Origin: Clostridia bacterium
Lineage (GTDB): Bacteria > Bacillota > Clostridia > Monoglobales > Monoglobaceae
Assembly (NCBI GenBank): GCA_017546205.1
Contig: JAFYXJ010000026.1
Location: 1-64,000, forward strand
Reading direction: 5' to 3'
Length of the DNA: 64,000 nucleotides
Shown here: positions 27,143 through 35,808 of the stretch, in pieces
Layout of the letters: every line of letters starts with the position of its first letter
Numbering within the stretch: the first letter of the stretch is position 1
The notes under the pieces: generated by a model
What the model was told of the DNA's origin: nothing
The model's database searches: none
What the model saw: the letters and a program-made list of their open reading frames with translations, nothing else
Program-made: the position numbers and the translations under genes

Positions 27143-30079
27143 ATGGCATACAATTTTAGAAGCATGAAGGAAACCATTGAGGGATTGATTCCTCGGCTGT
27201 ATCATGCAATCTATACACCCATTGGGGACATGGACATCAAAGTCTATGTCTCCAAGGAACCGATTCCCTATGCAGAAAGAACCAGTGGGGAAGAGAAAAC
27301 GGTAAAACAGGGTGACATCTGGGGAGACCCCTTTGATTGCGGATGGTTTCATTTTACCGGAACGGTTCCGGAATCTGCCAAAGGACAAAAGGTAATCCTT
27401 TATCTGGATGTCAACGGTGAAATGGCAATCTATGATGAGAACGGCGTGCCGGTACAAGGCTTGACCAGCGGAAGTGCGCTGGAAAACACCTCGGAACTGG
27501 GATTCAGTTATTTCATTATCCGGAAACGGGAATATGTGGTGACGGAATGTGCCAAAGGTGGAGAAACTTTTGACGTCTGGGCAGATGCCGGTTGTAACTT
27601 TGTAGACGGCGTGGATATTCCTACCCGTCCTGATGTAGGAAAGATTACCTATGCCGATGTTTGCATTTTAAGAGAGAATGTAAAGTCACTGTTTTATGAC
27701 GTATTTGTTTTGTATGATTTACTCCAGACCTTGGATGAAAACAGCGCCAGATATTTCAATGTAAGACAGGCGTTGTTTGATGCAGCATGTGTACTTTCAG
27801 ATTTTTCCGATGAAAAAGTGACGAAAGCAGCAGAGATTCTCAAACCGGAACTGGATAAAAAGGGAGGAGATCCGGATTTAACCATTACCGGTATCGGACA
27901 TTCTCATATTGACCTTGCATGGCTTTGGCCCATTCGGGAAACCAAACGTAAGGGCGCAAGAACCTTTGCCAATACCTTATATTACATGGAAAAATATCCG
28001 GACTATATGTTTGGCGCAAGTCAGCCCCAGTTGTTCCAATGGATCAAGGAAGACTATCCGGAACTGTATGAAAAGGTAAAAGAAAAGGTCAAAGAGGGCA
28101 GATGGGAAATCCAAGGAGGTATGTGGGTAGAACCTGATGCCAATGTAACGGGTGGAGAATCTTTTGTTCGTCAGATTTTATATGGAAAACGGTTTTTCCG
28201 TGATGAGTTTGGCGAAGATATGCGGATTCTTTGGCTGCCTGATGTATTTGGCTACAGCGCGGCACTTCCACAGATACTTAAAAAGAGCGGAATGCCCTAT
28301 TTTATGACCAATAAACTGATTTGGGGTAATCGACACAATCGTCATCCCCACCAGACTTTTATCTGGGAGGGTCTTGACGGAAGTAAGGTTTTGGCACATA
28401 TGCCACCGGAGGGAAAATACGATTCCTATGCACTTCCCACCAGCATTAAAAAATTGGAAAACGGCTTTGCCGATAAAGGAAGATGCAATGAGGCACTGTT
28501 GCTGTTCGGCTTTGGTGACGGCGGTGGTGGAACCGGTGAGATGCAGTTTGAATCCTTAAAACGTATCAAAAACCTTTCTGGTCTGCAACCGGTGCGTCAG
28601 GGAAAAGCCATTGACGTTTTTGATCGTCTGGCAAAGAATCAGGATAAGTATGTGACTTATTCCGGAGAACTGTATTTTGAGATGCATCAGGGAACCTATA
28701 CCACCCAAGCAAGAAATAAGTGGTATAACAGAAAAATGGAAAAACTGCTTCGCGAGGCAGAATTTGCAGCAGTTGTGACCCAAACTCCCTATCCTCAAGA
28801 AGCCTTGGAAAGAATCTGGAAGGAGGTTCTGTTGTATCAGTTCCACGACATTCTGCCCGGTTCTTCTATCAAACGAGTTTATGATGAATCTTTAGAGCGG
28901 TATGCAGAGATGTATCAGGAAACCGAAACTTTGGCAGAAACTGCTTATGGCAAGGGGGATTATGCCATCAACTCTCTGTCTTGGGACAGATGCGGATGGG
29001 AGAAGATCCATAACACCTGGTATCATGTTTCTGTCCCTGCCATGGGAAGCGTCAAACTGACTGATGGCGTAGAGAGCAAAGAGGTTGCGGTTTCTGATTG
29101 CGGTGTTCTGGATAATGATTGCGTACGGGTATTCTTTGATGAGGATGGTGCAGTTCTTTCCGTCTATGATAAGAAGAATGCCAAAGAGGTCTTGCGGGAC
29201 AAATCCAATCGTTTTGCAGTTTACTTTGATGACGGCAATGCCTGGGACTTCAGCGAAAGCTATCGGCAGTTTGTGCCGGAATACTTCAAACTTGTGAAAA
29301 CAGAAGCCTTTGCAGACGGTCCGCAAAAAGGAGTGCGTCAGGAATACACATATGGAAAGAGCAAACTCTGGCAGACTATTTCCATTACAGAGGGAAGTCC
29401 GGTGGTTACCTTTGATACTAAGGTTGATTGGAATGAACAGCATAAGATGCTGAGAACGGCGTTTGATACCAATATACGTTGTAACGAGGTTACTTGCGAT
29501 ATACAATATGGATTTATCAAGCGTCCCACCCACAACAACACCAGTTGGGATATGGCAAAGTATGAGGTATGTGCACATAAGTATGCGGATTTGTCCGACA
29601 ACAGTTACGGTGTGGCATTGATGAACGATTGTAAATACGGATATTCCGCAAAGGAGGGGGTTCTTGACCTGAATCTGCTCAGAAGCCCCATGACACCCGG
29701 TATTGATGCCGATGTGGCAACTCATATCTTTAAGTATGCCCTGTATCCGCATCAGGGAAATCTGGTACAGAGTGATGTGATTCAAAAGAGTTACGAGTTC
29801 AATCAGCCTCTTTATACAGGCGGTGAAGTGGAACAACTGTTTACGGTTTCCAATCCTGATATTATTGTGGAGTCGGTTAAGAAAGCGGAGGATAGCAATG
29901 CGATTATTATCCGTTTGTATGAAAGTAAGGGTGGATGTACAGAAACAGCAATCAATTTCACAAAACCCGTAAAATCTGTATGCCTTGTAGATTTGATGGA
30001 AGAAAATGAAAAAGAAATTGACCTTTCCGCGATTTCATTCCATGGATTTGAAATTGTAACGGTCAAAGTTAATTTGTAA
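27143..30079 (+). CDS. GH38 alpha-mannosidase, second copy
   Basis: A 978-residue cytoplasmic alpha-mannosidase, paralogous along its whole length to the 969-residue enzyme at 1992. Zinc-site motif GHSHIDLAWLWP begins near residue 252 and the nucleophile Asp is in WLPDVFGYS near 365. HQGTYTTQARNKWYNR and YQFHDILPGSSIKRVYDE are conserved in both. RBS GGAGGA precedes ATG 27143, 15 nt after the secreted hydrolase. No signal peptide is present. The two copies have diverged across the N-terminal and substrate-binding regions, so different linkage or chain-length preferences are possible. Co-transcription with the binding protein at 30093 implies that it processes imported material. Confidence 0.95.
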   Translation: MAYNFRSMKETIEGLIPRLYHAIYTPIGDMDIKVYVSKEPIPYAERTSGEEKTVKQGDIWGDPFDCGWFHFTGTVPESAKGQKVILYLDVNGEMAIYDENGVPVQGLTSGSALENTSELGFSYFIIRKREYVVTECAKGGETFDVWADAGCNFVDGVDIPTRPDVGKITYADVCILRENVKSLFYDVFVLYDLLQTLDENSARYFNVRQALFDAACVLSDFSDEKVTKAAEILKPELDKKGGDPDLTITGIGHSHIDLAWLWPIRETKRKGARTFANTLYYMEKYPDYMFGASQPQLFQWIKEDYPELYEKVKEKVKEGRWEIQGGMWVEPDANVTGGESFVRQILYGKRFFRDEFGEDMRILWLPDVFGYSAALPQILKKSGMPYFMTNKLIWGNRHNRHPHQTFIWEGLDGSKVLAHMPPEGKYDSYALPTSIKKLENGFADKGRCNEALLLFGFGDGGGGTGEMQFESLKRIKNLSGLQPVRQGKAIDVFDRLAKNQDKYVTYSGELYFEMHQGTYTTQARNKWYNRKMEKLLREAEFAAVVTQTPYPQEALERIWKEVLLYQFHDILPGSSIKRVYDESLERYAEMYQETETLAETAYGKGDYAINSLSWDRCGWEKIHNTWYHVSVPAMGSVKLTDGVESKEVAVSDCGVLDNDCVRVFFDEDGAVLSVYDKKNAKEVLRDKSNRFAVYFDDGNAWDFSESYRQFVPEYFKLVKTEAFADGPQKGVRQEYTYGKSKLWQTISITEGSPVVTFDTKVDWNEQHKMLRTAFDTNIRCNEVTCDIQYGFIKRPTHNNTSWDMAKYEVCAHKYADLSDNSYGVALMNDCKYGYSAKEGVLDLNLLRSPMTPGIDADVATHIFKYALYPHQGNLVQSDVIQKSYEFNQPLYTGGEVEQLFTVSNPDIIVESVKKAEDSNAIIIRLYESKGGCTETAINFTKPVKSVCLVDLMEENEKEIDLSAISFHGFEIVTVKVNL

Positions 30080-30092
30080 AGGAGAGAAGAAA

Positions 30093-31484
30093 ATGAAAAG
30101 AACAATTGCATTGGTAATGGCAGCTCTGCTTATGGTTGGTATGCTTGCAGGCTGCGGTGTAGGGGGAAATGATAAGAATGAAAACGGACAGACTGTGATT
30201 TCCGTTGGTAACTGGCCCACCAAAGAGGGAAAAGATCTGACCAATATGGAAAGCAGAAAGACCAGGTTTGAAGAGACAAACCCCGATGTTGTCGTTGAAC
30301 CGGATCCGTGGAAGTTCGACAGACGTACCTTCTATGCTAAGGCGGCAGGGGGACAACTGCCGACTGTTTACATGGCTGGATATACCGAGATGCCGGAGAT
30401 TATTGCAACGGATTTGTCTGCAGACCTGACCAAAGTTTTGAAAAAGCGTGGTTATGAGGGAATGCTGAATGAAAAAATTCTGGAAATCGTAAGCAAGGAC
30501 GGAGAAATCCGTGCACTTCCAAAGAATGCATATCTGCTTGGTTTGGCATTCAATGCCGATCTTCTTGCTCAGGCAGGATATCTGGCAGAGGACGGAACTC
30601 CCCATCAGCCCAAGGATTGGTTCGAATTGGCTGAGATGGCAGCGGTGATTAAAGAGAAAACCGGAAAAGCAGGTCTGGTACTGCCTACTGCCGGTAACAA
30701 CGGAGGATGGATTTTCACATCCATCGCATGGTCTTTTGGTGTTGATTTTATGGAAAAGGATGCAGACGGAAAATGGAAGGCAACCTTCAATACACCTGAG
30801 GCTGTAGCAGCAATGGAGTGGTACAGAGATTTGAAATGGAAATACGATGTACTGCCTTCCAACACCATGGTTGATGGTGCTGACTGGGATAAAACCATGG
30901 GAGTTGGCAACGCAGCTATCACTATTTCTGCCGGAGGAGATATTGCACGTCGTGTCATGAAATATGGTTTGGAGCCAGAAAAAGTGGGTATAATGGCAAT
31001 TCCGAGCGGACCAAAACGTCATGTAACTATGTTGGGCGGTGAGGTTCAGGCACTCAAACCGGAGGCAACTGAGGAACAGATTGATGCGGGCATCCGTTGG
31101 TTGGAAATGGAGAATTCCTTCAATTTGACCGAGGAATATAAAAAGACGGTAGAGGAAACAGTTGAAACCCAACTTTCCAACAATCAACATGTAGGTATTC
31201 AGGGAATCAGTATCTGGAGCAATGATGCGCCCAGCGTTGCATGGTACAACCAATATCTGGAGGAACATACCAATGGTAATCTCAATCATGTAAAGCTTTA
31301 CAATGAATTTGTTAAGAATCCTACTTGTGAGATTCAGCCGGAAGAACCGGTAGCATGTCAGGAACTGTATAAGATTCTGGATAGTATTATTCAAGAAGTA
31401 TTTACCAACGAAAATGCAGATATCCCTGCGCTTTTGGAAAAAGGTAATAATGATTTCCAAACCAATTATCTGAATAATCTGTAG
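30093..31484 (+). CDS. ABC sugar-binding lipoprotein, second copy
   Basis: A 463-residue family-1 solute-binding lipoprotein with lipobox LAGC (Cys21). It is the same length as the protein at 4915 and shares NDKNENGQTVISVGNWP near the mature N-terminus, but has diverged in the ligand-binding lobes. RBS AAAGGAGAG precedes ATG 30093, 13 nt after GH38. It is the last gene of the long run and is followed by a strong terminator. As with its twin, no permease genes are nearby, so both may feed a shared permease and multi-task ATPase encoded elsewhere (inference). Confidence 0.9.
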   Translation: MKRTIALVMAALLMVGMLAGCGVGGNDKNENGQTVISVGNWPTKEGKDLTNMESRKTRFEETNPDVVVEPDPWKFDRRTFYAKAAGGQLPTVYMAGYTEMPEIIATDLSADLTKVLKKRGYEGMLNEKILEIVSKDGEIRALPKNAYLLGLAFNADLLAQAGYLAEDGTPHQPKDWFELAEMAAVIKEKTGKAGLVLPTAGNNGGWIFTSIAWSFGVDFMEKDADGKWKATFNTPEAVAAMEWYRDLKWKYDVLPSNTMVDGADWDKTMGVGNAAITISAGGDIARRVMKYGLEPEKVGIMAIPSGPKRHVTMLGGEVQALKPEATEEQIDAGIRWLEMENSFNLTEEYKKTVEETVETQLSNNQHVGIQGISIWSNDAPSVAWYNQYLEEHTNGNLNHVKLYNEFVKNPTCEIQPEEPVACQELYKILDSIIQEVFTNENADIPALLEKGNNDFQTNYLNNL

Positions 31485-31490
31485 TTTAAA

Positions 31491-31524
31491 AATAACAACC
31501 TTTGAAAAAAGGTTGTTATTTTAT
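31491..31524 (+). terminator. Terminator of the glycan-use gene run
   Basis: A 14-bp perfect stem (AAATAACAACCTTT / AAAGGTTGTTATTT) capped by a GAAA tetraloop and ending in TTTT, directly after the binding-protein gene. Confidence 0.9.
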
Positions 31525-31644
31525 ATTGATACAAAAAAAATTGACTGTTTAAGCCACTCATTGCCCATCTAAGTTGCATCTGTTTTCAAAGAGTTCGTCT
31601 GCTACATCATCCCAAAAGCATTAAAATCCATTGCATCTTTCTAT

Positions 31645-32103
31645 ACTGGATTTGATTCCATAAACGATTTTCGTATTGCAGAAGGGATATCCAAAATACT
31701 CGACAGCCTTGAAAAGAAAGACTGTCTGCCTAAAACAATTCTATATACTTTAAACCCGAAGGATAATTATGTTTTGGGCACAATGCTTGGAAATTTTCAA
31801 GGAGGAGGAATTCCCGGAAAGATACAGTTTGGGTCAGGCTGGTGGTTCAATGACCAGCGTGACGGAATGGAAAGTCAAATGAGGGCACTTGCAAATCTTG
31901 GAATGCTTTCAAGATTTGTGGGTATGCTTACCGATTCCAGAAGTTTTGTTTCCTACACAAGACATGAATATTTCAGAAGAATTTTATGCAATCTTTTAGG
32001 GACATGGGTTGAAAACGGGGAATATCCCAAAGATATGGAGACGGTTATTGCAATTGCAAAGGGTATTTGTTATAATAATGCAAAGAACTATTTCCAATTT
32101 TAA
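31645..32103 (+). pseudogene. uxaC: glucuronate isomerase C-terminal remnant
   Basis: About 152 codons match the C-terminal third of Uxa[49 protein letters not shown] and [17 protein letters not shown] are family hallmarks. The N-terminal two-thirds, including the HxH metal ligands, is absent. The frame closes at a TAA at 31570, and no start or ribosome-binding site exists. It ends 22 nt before eda, as expected if an ancestral uxaC-eda hexuronate operon lost its first gene. Confidence 0.88.
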
Positions 32104-32125
32104 TCGTTGAGAGGATGGCTTTAGG

Positions 32126-32779
32126 ATGGAGAAAATAATTAAGACAATAAGCAGCATGGGAATCATCCCTGTCGTAAAGATGGATGATGCGGCGGATGCA
32201 ATCCCTTTGGCGGAGGCATTAAAAAGAGGAGGTCTTCCTTGTGCAGAAATTACGTTTCGTACTGAGGCTGCGGAGGAGGCAATTTGTCGTATTAAGGAAA
32301 AATTTCCTGATTTCTTCATAGGTGCCGGTACTATTTTAACAAAGGCACAGGCTGATGCGGCAATGAATGCAGGTGCATCTTTTCTGGTGAGCCCAGGACT
32401 TAATCCTGAGATAGTAAAGTATTGCAGAGAAAAAGAATATCCCATCATCCCTGGTGTTTGCACCCCTTCTGAAGTGGAAGCGGCATTATCGTTGGGGCTT
32501 ACCTATTTGAAATTTTTCCCTGCAGAGGCGGCAGGCGGTGTTAAAATGATTCAGGCGATGTCTGCTCCTTATAAAGATGTAAAATTTATGCCGACGGGCG
32601 GAATCAATCCGGAAAATGTAAAAGAGTATCTTACTTGTCAGGCGGTTTATGCTTGTGGTGGCAGTTGGATGGTTCCAACGGATAAAATCAGCAACAAAAA
32701 ATTTGAAGAAATCGAGATGCTTGCTAAAGAAACATCAAAGTTGATGAATGACATAAGAAATACAGCTATTTTTATATAA
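32126..32779 (+). CDS. eda: KDPG/KHG aldolase
   Basis: A 217-residue class I aldolase that cleaves 2-keto-3-deoxy-6-phosphogluconate to pyruvate and glyceraldehyde-3-phosphate, the last step of hexuronate and Entner-Doudoroff pathways. The base Glu is in AEITFRTEAAE, the Schiff-base Lys in YLKFFPAEAAGG, and the phosphate site in PTGGINPENV; length is normal. RBS GAGAGGATG lies before ATG 32126. The preceding uxaC remnant shows that the gene once followed an isomerase. It remains intact, presumably serving uronic-acid catabolism encoded elsewhere. It converges on the MFS gene across a shared terminator. Confidence 0.93.
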   Translation: MEKIIKTISSMGIIPVVKMDDAADAIPLAEALKRGGLPCAEITFRTEAAEEAICRIKEKFPDFFIGAGTILTKAQADAAMNAGASFLVSPGLNPEIVKYCREKEYPIIPGVCTPSEVEAALSLGLTYLKFFPAEAAGGVKMIQAMSAPYKDVKFMPTGGINPENVKEYLTCQAVYACGGSWMVPTDKISNKKFEEIEMLAKETSKLMNDIRNTAIFI

Positions 32780-32800
32780 CATGACACCGCTAAGAAAAGA

Positions 32801-32830
32801 AAATCCTGTCTTTCGACAGGATTTTTTATT
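32801..32830. terminator. Bidirectional terminator between eda and MFS gene
   Basis: AAATCCTGTC / GACAGGATTT with loop TTTC, T-rich downstream on the plus strand and A-rich upstream, so it can terminate both converging transcripts. Confidence 0.85.
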
Positions 32831-34016
32831 ATTCTTGTTTTGTAAACAATGCAAGCAATAATCCCAATGCCGGCATCAGAATCCACAAATTGATCACGCC
32901 GTTCCATCCCAGATTTCCAATGACATTGGCAAATATGATATTGGCACCGGAAGCAAACAGATAGCCGGAAAAATCCAGAAATCCGTTCACTGTGGAAACC
33001 ATACCGCTTTTTCCCTGTGCGGGAATATAAATACTCCATAAAAGAGAAGAAGATATGCCGATGGCAATCTGGGCAAGCAGCAGACATGCAATATTGATGT
33101 ATGCATTATCGACAGACCATTTCATTCCAAAGAAAAGAATTATTGCTAACAAATAGGAATACCGTACAATGGGGATATCTTTTTGCTTAAAAGCATGAAA
33201 GAGAAATAAGGTAAGAAAAGGTACGACGCCTTTTATCAAAGCCATAGATGAGTATATCGTTTTTGCCATGGTTTCCGAAAGGTTGAGTGTTTCAACAAAA
33301 TAGGTAGGAATCCAGAAACTGATTGAGGCAGCAGATATCTCTGCGATAGCGCCTACCAAAACATAAAAAACAAAATGTTTCAGCGTGAAAATCCGGAATA
33401 TATTTTTGAACCCATCGGATTTTTGCGATACGGAATAGGAGATGCGACCTTTTCTCTCGAAAGAAGAAAAAATGCAATACACCAAAGCCCCAATTATGAT
33501 TGCGGTTATACCCCCTACCAAAAAGGTTCCGCGCCAATCAAACATCATGGAAAGCAAACTTGCAATCAGAGGACCTGAAAACCCAACGAATGAGAAGAAC
33601 GTACAAATGACACGGGCGTGATCGGGTTGCGTGTTTTCAGAAATGGTTTTTACAAGTGGACCTCTCAGCATGGAGAGGGAAAAGCCAATCATAGCAAACA
33701 GTGCAATTTGAATAAGAGGCAGAGTGATAAAGGAAAAGCAGATACTTGCAAGGCCACAAAGAATCATACCACCGGTAATCATCCATTTTGGTTTTACAAT
33801 ATCACCAATGACCCCGTTGAACAGCTGCCCCACAGCGTATGTAAGCATATATACCGAGGAAAGTGTTCCAAGGAATTCCTTTGTAAATAAGTTGCTTTGC
33901 AACATGGCAGGGGAGGATACACTTAACAAATTCCGCATGTAATAACTGACCATATAGGAACTGACGCAAACGGTACCGATTTGTAATGCCTTTGAGAATT
34001 CAGATTTCTTTGACAT
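32829..34016 (-). CDS. MFS transporter, probably organophosphate:phosphate antiporter type
   Basis: A 395-residue membrane protein with about twelve hydrophobic segments. The N-terminal YYMRNLLSVSSPAML and the paired loop GVIGDIVKPKWMI resemble the GlpT/UhpT (OPA) family of sugar-phosphate and glycerol-phosphate carriers, which are slightly longer. RBS AAGGAG stands before ATG 34016. It diverges from a DeoR-type regulator at 34140 with a 12-nt palindrome between them. Nearby glycerol-1-phosphate dehydrogenase and a HAD phosphatase fit a phosphorylated substrate, but the ligand is inferred from family and context only. Confidence 0.8.
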   Translation of the reverse strand: MSKKSEFSKALQIGTVCVSSYMVSYYMRNLLSVSSPAMLQSNLFTKEFLGTLSSVYMLTYAVGQLFNGVIGDIVKPKWMITGGMILCGLASICFSFITLPLIQIALFAMIGFSLSMLRGPLVKTISENTQPDHARVICTFFSFVGFSGPLIASLLSMMFDWRGTFLVGGITAIIIGALVYCIFSSFERKGRISYSVSQKSDGFKNIFRIFTLKHFVFYVLVGAIAEISAASISFWIPTYFVETLNLSETMAKTIYSSMALIKGVVPFLTLFLFHAFKQKDIPIVRYSYLLAIILFFGMKWSVDNAYINIACLLLAQIAIGISSSLLWSIYIPAQGKSGMVSTVNGFLDFSGYLFASGANIIFANVIGNLGWNGVINLWILMPALGLLLALFTKQE

Positions 34017-34051
34017 TTTTGATTTTCTCCTTATTGATTATTTGCAATACT

Positions 34052-34063
34052 TATGATATCATA
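34052..34063. promoter_or_regulatory. Palindrome between divergent MFS and DeoR genes
   Basis: TATGATATCATA is a perfect 12-nt palindrome placed among likely promoter elements for both divergent genes. It is a candidate operator for the adjacent DeoR-family protein; the assignment is positional. Confidence 0.4.
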
Positions 34064-34139
34064 CAAATAATAAAAATCAAGTGGGTTCAATAAAAAGAGA
34101 AAGTCTCAAAAAGTCTCAAAAAGATGAGGGGGAATTTTT

Positions 34140-34886
34140 GTGTATAAAAAAGAGCGGATTGACAAAATTATGAGCATTCTTTGTGAAAAAGGATACGTAA
34201 ACGTAAAATATCTTTGCGATGAACTGGGATATAGCAAGGCAACCGTGAACCGAGATTTGAACGATATGGAACATCAGAAGATGGTCAAACGCAGTTACGG
34301 TGCCGTGGAACTGACCGAAAACAAAGATGTTGCGCTGGAGTTCAGGTATCATAAAATGAAACGAGAGAAGATGAAAATCAGTAAGTTTGCCGCCGGGCTG
34401 GTCAAAGATGGCGAGACAATCTTTATTGATGCATCTTCAACAACGGAATTTATGGCACCTTATCTTGTGAAGAAAAATAATCTGACGGTCATCACCAATA
34501 ATCTTGCAATTGTCTCGTATCTGAGCGGTTATTCTAATATCAGAGTCATCTGTCTGGGGGGAGAGGTTATGGAACCGCCGTCCATGATGAGCGGGGATTT
34601 ATGTGTAAGAAATGCCATGATTTATAAGGCGGATAAATTCTTTTTTGCAACGCACAGTATTGATGACAACGGAGAAATCGGCGGAGGTGGAAAATACAAT
34701 CTTGTCATTGATGTAATGGCACAGAATTCCAGACAGGTTATTTATCTTACTGACCATACAAAAATGAATCTCGCATCTAATACGGTCGTGATGACAGTAG
34801 ACAGGGTGGATATGGTGGTCAGCGATTACAAATTTTCAGAGGAATTCAAGAAAAGATATCAGAATACAAAATTCATCGAACTGTAA
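34140..34886 (+). CDS. DeoR/GlpR-family transcriptional repressor (1)
   Basis: A 248-residue regulator starting at GTG 34140 behind GAGGGGG. The N-terminal winged helix (ERIDKIMSILCEKG; LGYSKATVNRDLNDME) is followed by the DeoR sugar-phosphate-sensing domain of ISOCOT type, with DGETIFIDASSTTEF and LTVITNNLAIVSYL. Such proteins usually release DNA when they bind a phosphorylated sugar. Divergence from the OPA-type transporter suggests that it controls that gene. It ends three bases from the convergent second DeoR gene. Two copies of AAGTCTCAAA in tandem (34090-34110) precede its ribosome-binding site and may contribute to regulation. Confidence 0.88.
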   Translation: MYKKERIDKIMSILCEKGYVNVKYLCDELGYSKATVNRDLNDMEHQKMVKRSYGAVELTENKDVALEFRYHKMKREKMKISKFAAGLVKDGETIFIDASSTTEFMAPYLVKKNNLTVITNNLAIVSYLSGYSNIRVICLGGEVMEPPSMMSGDLCVRNAMIYKADKFFFATHSIDDNGEIGGGGKYNLVIDVMAQNSRQVIYLTDHTKMNLASNTVVMTVDRVDMVVSDYKFSEEFKKRYQNTKFIEL

Positions 34887-34888
34887 AA

Positions 34889-35641
34889 TCATAAAATGGT
34901 TAAATTAGGAAATAAAGATGCGTATTGTCCGGCAGTCTCCTGCTCGCTGACGAGGATGTCAATATCCTGAAGGGTGGTTTGTGTGTATGGAGATTGTGTC
35001 CCGAATTTTCCGCTGTCACAAAGAAAAACTTTTTTTGACGCATGCTTTAACATGCTGTTTCGTATTAGGACTTCTTCGCGGACACAATCGGAAATAATGC
35101 CGTCATCGGATAGAGATTTGGTGGAAAAGAACACAGCGTCGGCGTTGGTGTTTTCAAAAATATGCTGTGCGTCGATGCCGAGCAAACAGTTCCGGTTATT
35201 CCGGCTGAGGATTCCCCCGGATGCAATGACGGTCATTGCGGAATCTGACAGCAGACTTAAAATTTCAATATTGTTGGTAATTACAGTAAGGGTGGCATTG
35301 TTCATCAGTTCGCCGGCAAGATAATAGGATGTGGAAGACTGGTCAAGGAAAATAACACTCCCGTCTTTGATTAAGGTTTTTGCCTTTTTGGCAATGGCCT
35401 TTTTTTCTTCTGTATTTTGACGGAACCGTTTGGAAAAGTCGATAACATTGGCAAAATTTTTAATCAATTCCGCACCGCCGTAAGTTTTGGAAATAATTCC
35501 TTTTTTCTCCATAGCGGTTAAGTCTCTGCGAATACTGGATTCGCTGGCATAAAGTCTGTCACACAAAACCTTCACAGATACAAATCCATCGTTTTGCTTT
35601 AAAAGATGGATAATTTCTTGTTGTCTTTGATTTTTTAACAT
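34889..35641 (-). CDS. DeoR/GlpR-family transcriptional repressor (2)
   Basis: A 250-residue DeoR-family protein. Winged helix: RQQEIIHLLKQNDGFVSV and LYASESSIRRDLTAME. Effector domain: DGSVIFLDQSSTSYYLA, LTVITNNIEILSLL and FLCDSGKFGT. RBS GGGAGGA lies before ATG 35641. It diverges from the glycerol-1-phosphate dehydrogenase gene, whose -35 box is overlapped by a perfect inverted repeat. Control of the dehydrogenase-HAD pair, and of itself, is the simplest reading. The two DeoR proteins here are clearly different and end tail-to-tail. Confidence 0.88.
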   Translation of the reverse strand: MLKNQRQQEIIHLLKQNDGFVSVKVLCDRLYASESSIRRDLTAMEKKGIISKTYGGAELIKNFANVIDFSKRFRQNTEEKKAIAKKAKTLIKDGSVIFLDQSSTSYYLAGELMNNATLTVITNNIEILSLLSDSAMTVIASGGILSRNNRNCLLGIDAQHIFENTNADAVFFSTKSLSDDGIISDCVREEVLIRNSMLKHASKKVFLCDSGKFGTQSPYTQTTLQDIDILVSEQETAGQYASLFPNLTIL

Positions 35642-35716
35642 AGCAAAGTCCTCCCGGTTATCGATTGTTTTTGAAGAAAAGTCAAAAATATGTGATAAGT
35701 TTACCTACTTTTGACC

Positions 35717-35761
35717 AACTTTTGGCTAAAAGTTGACTTACTTGCGTGAGTTTAGTATACT
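35717..35761 (+). promoter_or_regulatory. Promoter and overlapping operator of dehydrogenase-HAD operon
   Basis: TTGACT (35733-35738), 17-bp spacer and TATACT (35756-35761) form a good sigma-A promoter. An inverted repeat AACTTTT-N4-AAAAGTT (35717-35734) abuts the -35 box, the classic layout for repression by the divergent DeoR protein. Confidence 0.75.
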
Positions 35762-35808
35762 GGAAAATAATAAAAAAGTAAAGAAAAATATGAATTGGGG
35801 TGACTGGT

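Noticed and set aside
30069-31460. 463-residue minus-strand ORF of the same length as the binding protein
   Set aside because: Antisense shadow of the SBP gene; the equal length is coincidental and the composition is not protein-like.
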